From: Verrucomicrobiales bacterium | GTDB taxonomy: Bacteria > Verrucomicrobiota > Verrucomicrobiia > Limisphaerales > J093 | Assembly: GCA_024233215.1 (NCBI GenBank) | Contig: JACKPW010000005.1 | Span: 186,001 to 250,000 of the forward strand | Length of the DNA stretch: 64,000 bases | Direction: 5' to 3' | Part shown: positions 25,476 through 33,100 of the stretch, in pieces | How the letters are laid out: each line of letters opens with the position of its first letter | How positions within the stretch are numbered: the first letter of the stretch is position 1 | Notes under the pieces: model-generated | The model's input: the letters and a program-made list of their open reading frames with translations, nothing else | Told to the model about the DNA's origin: nothing | Database searches by the model: none | Position numbers and translations under genes: made by a program

Positions 25476-26042
25476 ATGAGCGAATCTCTGCCCGACCGGC
25501 CACCGACCCTCGAAGGCGGACCGATCCGGTTGCGCGCGTTGGGTCCGGAGGATGCTCCCCGGATCGTGCAGGTGGCGGGGGCTCGGGAGATTGCGGACAC
25601 CACCATCTCGGTGCCGCATCCGTATCCGCCGGAGGCCGCGGTGGAATGGATCACGAAGGTGGGGGAGCAATGGACCGCGGGCACGGGCGCCATCTTCGGC
25701 GTGGAAACCTGCGACGGGAATGCACTCGTCGGCTCGATTGGGTTGCGCGAGATCGACCGCGCCCATTCGCAGGCGGAGTTGGGATTCTACGTCGGGGTTC
25801 CGTGGTGGGGGCGAGGATATGCGACCGCCGCGATCCGTGCCCTGTTGCCTTTCGCCTTCGGACCGCTGGGACTGAACCGTGTCTATGCCCATCACATGGT
25901 GCGCAACCCGGCTTCCGGCCGGGTTCTGGAGAAGACCGGGTTCCGTCGCGAAGGACTGCTGCGCCAACGCGTCCGCAAATGGGGTGTGTTTGAGGACGTC
26001 GTGATCCTGGCGTTGCTTCGCCGGGAGTGGGCGGGCCCCTGA
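25476..26042 (+). CDS. GNAT family N-acetyltransferase (RimJ/RimL-like)
   Basis: The 188-residue protein opens with IRLRALGPEDAPRIVQVAG, the usual beginning of RimJ/RimL acetyltransferases. It has the acetyl-CoA loop V-PWWGRGYATAAIRALLPFAF (the R/Q-x-x-G-x-G/A signature as GRGYAT), then GLNRVYAHHMVRNPASGRVLEKTGF, where the NPAS-LEKxGF motif is typical of the family. Members acetylate ribosomal-protein N-termini or small amines. The ATG at 25476 is 13 bp after the CPBP stop, so co-transcription is likely. Substrate is not determinable. Confidence 0.93.
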   Translation: MSESLPDRPPTLEGGPIRLRALGPEDAPRIVQVAGAREIADTTISVPHPYPPEAAVEWITKVGEQWTAGTGAIFGVETCDGNALVGSIGLREIDRAHSQAELGFYVGVPWWGRGYATAAIRALLPFAFGPLGLNRVYAHHMVRNPASGRVLEKTGFRREGLLRQRVRKWGVFEDVVILALLRREWAGP

Positions 26043-26327
26043 TCTGCTTCAAGATCCGGAATCGAATGGAGGATTGAACGATTCCCCACCCTCACCGCGG
26101 TCCCCTCGTGCCCTCGCGTGGTTCGCGGGCAGACTGAATGTTACGGTTGAGACCCTGTCGTCACTCGATCGCAGTCGAGAAGTCGGTTTACATCCGGGGG
26201 TATCGGTGGTAAGAAGAGCAGACAATCAACAACTGTAGAATCACCTCTTTCGGATCGGTTCGGCGCCGGCGGACGGGAGGGGTGGGTTGACTTACCGGCG
26301 TCAATCGTTCAACTCAACAAACAAGAA
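26043..26327. other. intergenic region before the four-repeat exported protein
   Basis: No gene is seen. The stretch is less GC-rich than its surroundings and contains a small hairpin (CTCGA-TCGCAG-TCGAG near 26165-26180). A TTGACT hexamer near 26287 could be part of a promoter, but no convincing -10 partner stands out. Confidence 0.3.
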
Positions 26328-29300
26328 ATGAGCAAAGCAACGAAACAGAGGGGCCGGGGCATGTCCCGGCTCGCGATGTCCGCCGCGTCCGCGATGGTGC
26401 TGGCGATAATGCCGGCCCGGGCGGCGAACGCGGTTTGGGTGACGGACCCGGCCGACATGGCGGATGCCAGCGGGGACATCCGGGGCATCCAGGCCGAGGT
26501 CATGGGTGACAATCTGCATCTGAGCATGTGGGTGGAGCATGTGGCGGCACCTTCGACCGGGCAGACCCCGGACGGGATGAACAACCGCTACTACTACCAT
26601 TGGCTGCTGGACACGGACAACGATCCCGCCACCGGACGGAGCAACGCGGAGTATGAGGAGACGCCGACCGGCGTCGTGCAGCCCATCGGGGCCGAGTTGG
26701 TGGTGCAGGTGGGCTGGCGGGACGGCAAGCCGAACGGGATCGAGGTGTACAACGCCGAGACGGAGGCCACGTTGTTCGAGGGATTCTTCTACCAGGCGCG
26801 GGGCAGCCGGTTGCACGCGGTTCTCCCGCTGGCAGACCTGGGGCTGCTGCCGGGACAGACCATCGCGGTTTCCGCCTTTGAGGAGGGTTCGTCGGATGAC
26901 TGGGCGACCGACTGGATGGAGTCGGGCGTGCTCACGTTGGAAGGGCTGACCGGACCGTCGGTCTGGGTGACGGACGCGGACGACATTGCCGATGACAGCG
27001 GCGACCTGCGGGGTGTCCAGGCCTATGTGCTGGGGGAGAACCTCTACCTGGGCATGACTGTGCAACACGTGGCGGGGCCGGCGATGGAGCAGACCCCGGA
27101 TGGAATGAACAACCGTTACTACTACCACTGGCTGCTGGACACCGACAACGATCCAGCCACCGGGCGGAGCAATGCGGAATATGAGGAGAATCCGACCGGG
27201 GTGACGACGCCGATTGGGGCGGAACTGGTGGTGCAGGTGGGCTGGCGGGACGGCAAGCCGAACGGGATCGAGGTGTACAACGCCGAGACGGAGGCCACGT
27301 TGTTCGAGGGATTCCCCTACCAACTGGGCGGCAGTGGCATCCTGGCGGTTTTGCCGCTGGCGGACCTGGGCCTTTTGCCCGGACAGACGATTGCGGTTTC
27401 GGCCTTTGAGGAAGGTTCCTCGAATGACTGGGAGACCGACTGGATGGAACCCGGCGTGCTCACCCTGGAAGGGCCGGTCGGCCCGTCGGTCTGGGTGACG
27501 GACGCGGACGACATAGCCGATGACAGCGGCGACCTGCGTGGAATCCGGGCGCATGTGGAGGGGGAGAACCTCGTGCTGGGCATGGCGGTGCAACATGTGG
27601 CGGGACCGGCGCTGGAACAGACGCCGGACGGGATGAACAACCGTTACTACTACCACTGGCTGCTGGATACGGACAACGATCCGGCCACCGGGCGCAGCAA
27701 TGCGGAGTATGAAGAGACGCCGACCGGAGTCACGACGCCGATTGGGGCCGAGTTGGTGGTGCAAGTGGGCTGGCGTGACGGCAAGCCGAACGGGATCGAG
27801 GTGTACAACGCCGAGACGGAGGCCACGTTGTTCGAGGGATTCCCCTACCAACTGGGCGGCAGTGACATCGTGGCGGTGTTGCCTCTCGCAGCCCTGGGCT
27901 TGCTGCCGGGGCAGACGATCGCGATTTCCGCGTTCGAGGAAGGTTCCTCGAATGACTGGGAGACCGACTGGATGGAGCCGGGGGTTCTGACGCTCGACGC
28001 GCTCAGCTCCGGACGGATGAAGATTGACGGCGATTTCGCCGACTGGACGGAGGCTGCCTCCGAGGGATTGGTGGTCGGGGTCGATGATCCCGCTGACATG
28101 GCGGATTCCAGCGGCGACCTCAAGCGCATCGAGGCCACCGTGGAGAACGGTTATGTGTACCTGCGGATGGCGGTGCATGGCATCGCCCTGCCGTCGGTGG
28201 AACAGACGCCTCCGGGCATGAACAACCGTTACTACTATCACTGGCTGCTGGACACCGACAACAACCCCGCCACGGGCCGGAGCAACTCGGAATACGAGGA
28301 GACGCCGACCGGGGTGGTGAACCCGATCGGTGCCGAGCGGGTGGTGCAGGTGGGCTGGCGTGACGGTGCTCCCAACGGCATCGAGGTCTACGATGCCGTG
28401 ACCGAGGAGACGTTGCTCGTGGACTTCGAGTATGCCGCCTCGGGCGATTCCGTGGAGGCGAAGATTCCCTTCGCCCCGTTGGGGGTCGTGTCCGGTCAGA
28501 CCGTGGCCATCTCCGCCTTCGAGGAGGGTTCGTCCGATGATTGGGCAACCGACTGGATGGAATCGACGGTGCTTGCACTGGTCGAGCCGGGGGCCGGCGG
28601 GCTTTCCCTGGAAACCGAGTTCGCGGGGAATCCCTACGGGTTCTCGATCACTGTCTACGACGGCGACGGCGGGGAGAGCGTGGATGCCGGCAGTGTCAGT
28701 GTGGCGGTGGACGGTGCAGCCGCACTCGGGGTGAGGGTGGACTACGTCGCGGATCCGGGATACACGCGGATCACGGGGCGCAACCCGGCGTTGTTGCCGG
28801 CGGGTGAACTTCACAAGGTCACCCTGACCTGTGACATCGACGGCATGACTGAAGCGGCGACCTTCAGCTTCAAGGTGCCGGCATACGAAGTGTTGCCGCT
28901 GGCGGGGCGGTTCACCTCCCTGGACACTGCCAACAAGGGCTTTGTCGCCAGTGTGACCCAGATCAGCAGCGTGCAAACCAGCGCGGCCGATGTGCATCAC
29001 AACGTGGCGGATACGGCCGAGGAGCAACTGGCAGGTGAACTCGAGAACTTCGGAGTGCCCTACTTCAATGAGGCCGACCTGGGATGCGGCGTGTGGTGCG
29101 TGGAGCCGGTGGTCGTGTCGGGGGTGGTGAACTGGTATGAACTGGCGCCGGCGGAGAGTTACCCCACCGGTTTCCCGAACGACGAGGTGTTCCCGAAGCT
29201 GGGCGAGTTGCCCGGGCAGGGGATCGAACTCCAGGGCGATGTCATCGAACTCCTCACCTACCTCGAACTCGAGCAGGGCTACAACCAACTCGGGCTCTTC

Positions 29301-29801
29301 ACCGAGGGCGGGCACAAGATCAGCAACGGCTTCAGCCCCGACGGCCTGGTGCTGAGCCAGTTTGACAACTCGGGAGATCCGGACCCGCTGCTGGTGCCGT
29401 CCTACTATCCGAGAAGCCAGGTCTTCGGTGTCGTGGCACCCGAGGCGGGCTTCTATCCGTTCCGTTTCCTGTGGTTCCAGAGCGACAACCGGGAGGCCCC
29501 GGGCATGCTGCTTGAGTTGTTCTCGGTGAAGGACAAGAAGTCCCACCTGCTGAATGACGAGAGCGACCCGCTGGCCATGATGGCCTACCGGGCCGGCGTG
29601 CTGATCGATCCGGACTTCGTGGCGCCCACGCTGAGCGCCAGCAGCAACGGCACCACCCTGCATGTCAGTTGGACCGGAATCCTGCAGACTGCCGGGACGG
29701 TGGACGGGCCTTGGAGCGACTTCGGCAATGACAGCCAGAGTCCGGCCGACTTCTCGTTGACCGAGAATCCGAGCCTGTACTTCCGCGCGCGGAGCAACTA
29801 A
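26328..29801 (+). CDS. secreted protein with four near-identical 176-residue tandem repeats
   Basis: The 1157-residue protein has a signal peptide (hydrophobic core SAASAMVLAIMPARAANA). Four repeat units follow, beginning at nucleotides 26433, 26961, 27489 and 28074. Units 1-3 are exactly 528 bp apart; unit 4 comes after a 57-bp spacer encoding a GRMKIDGDFADWTEA-like linker. Each unit contains VWVTDxxDxAD-SGDLRGI, QTPDGMNNRYYYHWLLDTDN, GRSNAEYEETPTGV, GAELVVQVGWRDGKPNGIEVY and FEEGSSxDWxTDWME. The pattern resembles DOMON/CBM9-like beta-sandwich modules that bind sugars, but I do not name a family. The last 400 residues form at least one more beta-rich region and a short C-terminal fibronectin-like end. 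Likely extracellular; function unknown. Confidence 0.88.
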   Translation: MSKATKQRGRGMSRLAMSAASAMVLAIMPARAANAVWVTDPADMADASGDIRGIQAEVMGDNLHLSMWVEHVAAPSTGQTPDGMNNRYYYHWLLDTDNDPATGRSNAEYEETPTGVVQPIGAELVVQVGWRDGKPNGIEVYNAETEATLFEGFFYQARGSRLHAVLPLADLGLLPGQTIAVSAFEEGSSDDWATDWMESGVLTLEGLTGPSVWVTDADDIADDSGDLRGVQAYVLGENLYLGMTVQHVAGPAMEQTPDGMNNRYYYHWLLDTDNDPATGRSNAEYEENPTGVTTPIGAELVVQVGWRDGKPNGIEVYNAETEATLFEGFPYQLGGSGILAVLPLADLGLLPGQTIAVSAFEEGSSNDWETDWMEPGVLTLEGPVGPSVWVTDADDIADDSGDLRGIRAHVEGENLVLGMAVQHVAGPALEQTPDGMNNRYYYHWLLDTDNDPATGRSNAEYEETPTGVTTPIGAELVVQVGWRDGKPNGIEVYNAETEATLFEGFPYQLGGSDIVAVLPLAALGLLPGQTIAISAFEEGSSNDWETDWMEPGVLTLDALSSGRMKIDGDFADWTEAASEGLVVGVDDPADMADSSGDLKRIEATVENGYVYLRMAVHGIALPSVEQTPPGMNNRYYYHWLLDTDNNPATGRSNSEYEETPTGVVNPIGAERVVQVGWRDGAPNGIEVYDAVTEETLLVDFEYAASGDSVEAKIPFAPLGVVSGQTVAISAFEEGSSDDWATDWMESTVLALVEPGAGGLSLETEFAGNPYGFSITVYDGDGGESVDAGSVSVAVDGAAALGVRVDYVADPGYTRITGRNPALLPAGELHKVTLTCDIDGMTEAATFSFKVPAYEVLPLAGRFTSLDTANKGFVASVTQISSVQTSAADVHHNVADTAEEQLAGELENFGVPYFNEADLGCGVWCVEPVVVSGVVNWYELAPAESYPTGFPNDEVFPKLGELPGQGIELQGDVIELLTYLELEQGYNQLGLFTEGGHKISNGFSPDGLVLSQFDNSGDPDPLLVPSYYPRSQVFGVVAPEAGFYPFRFLWFQSDNREAPGMLLELFSVKDKKSHLLNDESDPLAMMAYRAGVLIDPDFVAPTLSASSNGTTLHVSWTGILQTAGTVDGPWSDFGNDSQSPADFSLTENPSLYFRARSN
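26433..28590 (+). repeat. four in-frame tandem DNA repeats (units of about 528 bp)
   Basis: Units start at 26433, 26961, 27489 and 28074. Units 2 and 3 share long identical stretches, including the segment encoding WRDGKPNGIEVYNAETEATL, which is also in unit 1 with little or no base change. Unit 4 is the most diverged. The high identity at DNA level, including at wobble positions, indicates recent duplication or gene conversion. Confidence 0.85.
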
Positions 29802-29846
29802 CGCCTGAACGGCGGCCCGATCCGCCGGGAACAGGATAGCAGACAG

Positions 29847-29887
29847 CCTCCGTGGTTCGGCATCCGGACCACGGAGGCGTTTCTTTT
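29847..29887 (+). terminator. Rho-independent terminator after the four-repeat protein gene
   Basis: A perfect 10-bp stem, CCTCCGTGGT (29847-29856) with ACCACGGAGG (29868-29877), is followed by CGTTTCTTTT. It starts 45 bp after the plus-strand stop codon. The T-rich tail is on the plus strand, matching the orientation of the upstream gene. Confidence 0.8.
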
Positions 29888-29966
29888 GCGGCGGGAGCGT
29901 TCGGGTCGTGCGCCCATCGGAACGATGCGGAATCACATGGCCGCTTCCCATGTCGCGAAGCGTCGT

Positions 29967-29997
29967 GGAGTGCGGGCGATTCGAATCGCCGCTTTGG
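29967..29997 (+). repeat. hairpin repeat with constant GGAGTGCGG / CCGCTTTGG flanks, copy A
   Basis: GGAGTGCGG (29967-29975) and CCGCTTTGG (29989-29997) flank a palindromic core GCGATTCGAATCG. The core and inner flanks form a perfect GGCGATTCGAATCGCC palindrome. Copies B, C and D occur at 30064, 43085 and 43133. Confidence 0.7.
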
Positions 29998-30063
29998 GGG
30001 TGAAGCTGAGGTTTTAGTGTTCAGTGTTCGCGGGGCAGGTTTCGGATCTGGGGACAGCCCGGC

Positions 30064-30100
30064 CCAAAGCGGTGAAGGCTGGCGCTTTTCACCGCAGTCC
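30064..30100 (-). repeat. hairpin repeat with constant flanks, copy B
   Basis: On the minus strand this reads GGACTGCGG, a core TGAAAAGCGCCAGCCTTCA, then CCGCTTTGG. GCGGTGAA and TTCACCGC form an 8-bp stem around an 11-base loop. The core is identical to that of copy D 13 kb away. Confidence 0.7.
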
Positions 30101-30149
30101 AAGACCCGGCGGAGAACGACCGCACGCGGGGCGTGACGCCGGTTGGGAC

Positions 30150-33100
30150 CTATTGCGTCGGTACGACCAATCGGTAGTAACGTTCGGCAGGGCGCGGTGA
30201 GGCGATGTCCTGGGCCGTGGCCTGACGGATGGTCACCGAGTCGGGATCCGCGATCGGATGGAGTTCCAGGAGTTCCCACGTCCCCTCGGTGAGACTGGAA
30301 CGATGTTCGACGCGATACTCCCGGTTGTCCGCCGCGCGAAAGGTCAAGACGACCGTGGATGCCTCCACCCGCAGGTCGTCGAAGCCGAGGCGGCTGTTCG
30401 CGTCCGAAGCATCCGTGCCGGCCAGGAACTCGTCCTCGTTGGTCATGCCGTCGCCGTCCAGGTCGCGACCGGGATCATACGGGTCGAGCGGATTCAGCCC
30501 GTACGTTTCCTCGTAGAGGTCCGTCATGCCATCCGCGTCGGAGTCCTGTCCGGGAGGGACCACCACGAGCGCCGCGGGAGTTGAAGTCACCGCCCCCGCC
30601 GCATTCGAGACGACCACCTCGTAGGTGCCGGCGTCCAGCAGTTGGACGGCGGGGAGGCTGAGGCTGGCCTGATTCGCGCCGGGCAGGTTCGATCCGTTCT
30701 TGCGCCACTGGTAGCCCAACGGTCCCTCACCAGAGGCGACGACTGAGAGAACGACGGGGCGACCGCTCTGCGTGACCTGCCCGAGAGGCGCCACCGTGAT
30801 CCCTGGAGCCGGGTTGGTTGTGGGGAGCCTGCCAGGTGTCGGCGCGCGCGCCTTCCAGTTCCCCGGATCGTTGCCATACGCCGTCTCCACCGTTCGCTGC
30901 AGGGCAAATCCGGTGCCGTCCGCTCCCGCTGGCCACGGGGCTTCATCGCGATAATTCACTCGATCCACCAGCACCGCGGTGGTGACGGTCGTGTTGGTGT
31001 AGAAGCGGACCTGGTCGGGCTGAATCAGCTCCACCGACTCGCCGCCGTTGTCCAGTTTGCCGTCCCAGGGACCAAACAACCGCGTTCCGGCGGGGACGTC
31101 ATAAAGATCCCTGAAGGCGGTGGCCTGCGCCGGCTCAAGTGCGGGATCGAAGCCCACGACTAGAATGCGCTCGCCGGGCTGCATCGCCTCATTCATCGGG
31201 AAGCTGTAGCGGACGGCATCGCGCAATTGCCAGGTGTTGGTGGTGGCGTTGGGGTCATGGAGCGGGACCGTCGCGGTCGTGAGGTTGAGCAGTTCCAGGT
31301 ACTCGTTCTCCGGTGCGTCCCAAAGCCCCCCGTTTGCCGCAACGTCCGGCGGGTGATACATGATTTCGCTGATCACAACCGGGCCGATTCGGGGACCCGC
31401 GTTGGCCTCGCCCAAGGTGGTTCGGGCCTGCGAAACGAAATGCTCCTCGCCGGTGCCGATGATGTAGCGCCCGAAGGACACCCCGTTCAGCGCCGCACCG
31501 AAGCGGTAACCATGGACGTAGCCGGTGAGGCTTCCGTCCTCCCGCGCCGAGAAGAGAAACACCTCGTCGCCGGAGGAACGCAGGTTGAACTCGTTTGCGC
31601 CTCCCAGGCCGGGGTTGAACCGGGCTTCGTCCATCACCAGAAAACCGTGTGCCGGAACCACACTGCCCGCCGGCAACCGGTACTTGGGGGCGCGCGGATC
31701 GTCCGACAGGTACCACCCGCTGATGTCGGCCGTCGTGGGCTCCGGGTTGTAGAGTTCGATTGAGTCGACCTGCGGGAGGTCGGTGTGCGTCAACACCTCG
31801 TTGATCAGGACCCGGGGCAGGGTGGGGGCGGGGGGTTCGACCGTGCCGGGGGTTCCGTTGAGCACACTGCCGGCTCGCCAGTCGGAGGATTCGGTGGCTG
31901 TCGTGACGGCCGCGTTGGGATGGGTGCTCACAAGGGCGAAGCCGTTTCCGTCGGTCGCCGGATACCAGCCGTCCTTGTAGCGCACTTCCTGCACCAGTTG
32001 TCCCATCGGCCCGAGCAGCCGCAGGGTCTCGCCGCCGTTATCCAGGCTCCCGGTGAATTCGCCGGTCACCGCCGGCAGGCTGCCGTATCGGGTCTCGAAG
32101 GCGGTCCGGTTCGCCACCACCACCACCCGCCCGCCGGGGGGCAGGGCCCCTACTGTTCCGACGGAAAAGTCGAATCCCACCCCATCCACGAACCGGTAAC
32201 CGGACAGATCCAGGGCGACGGGGAGCAGGTTGCGCAGTTCGATGAACTCGAAGTTACTGACGGCATTGGTGTCTCCGACCGGTGGTGGCGTGGGGTGATA
32301 CATGATCTCGGTGATTGCCAGGGCGGGCGAATCGGTCACGAAAGTCGACGCGGTCGGTCCGCTCCACCGGTTGTTCTGAAAGGTGCGGGCGACAACGCGC
32401 GAGGTGCGGTCGATCCGGATCGGAGCGGTGTAGTGTCGGGCTCCCGGGTTGACCGTGCCCCCGGGTTGCCGCGGGTCGCTGCCGTCCGTGGTGTAATAAA
32501 CGCTCGCGGGCGCCGTGATGGTCAGTTCATGGCCCGCCGGCACCGGGCCTCCATATCGGCTGAATTCCGGCGCCAGAAGGAACTGCCGGTCGATCCAGTT
32601 GAACCGGTCGGTGATCCACTTCTTCTTGTTCGCGATGATCTGCGCGTAGGTGGGTACGATGTAGATGCTTGGATTGGGCCAGACGTAGGTGTTCAGGCGC
32701 GACCAGCGGGCGAACTCGCGGTCCTTGGCCTCGTCCAGGTAGGCGGCGATCTCGTCCACCCGGGCCGTCACCCGGGGGGCGGACATGACATTCGTCCGCA
32801 GCACGCTCCAACGATCGGCGATGGCCTGGTTGAAATCCGGATCGCCGGTCTGGCCGTAGCCGCTGGTCGTGCCGCAGATCAGTCGACGCAGCCAGATGTG
32901 CGCGTTTTGATCGATCAACTGATAGTACCAGCCGGAGGCAATCCAGCCGTCGAGGTAATCGGCATTGCCGAAGCTGAGGTTCCAGTCCCAGATCGGGTCC
33001 ATGGCCACCTTGCCGCCCCGCTCCTTGTGAAAGTAGTTGCTCAGCCGGTAACCGTCGATCTGCTTCGCGAACTCCACGATCCAGTGGTTGTCGACGAAGG

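Larger units (their letters stand above)
29802..30149. other. intergenic region with terminator and paired hairpin repeats
   Basis: This 348-base stretch separates two converging genes and encodes nothing. It contains a terminator hairpin at 29847-29887 and two members of the GGAGTGCGG...CCGCTTTGG repeat family in opposite orientation. Confidence 0.7.

Noticed and set aside
26301..29951. Open frame of more than 1200 codons on the minus strand opposite the four-repeat protein
   Set aside because: It mirrors the plus-strand repeats, is very rich in Arg, His, Gly and Val without domains, and has no ribosome binding site. High GC makes long antisense frames common here.
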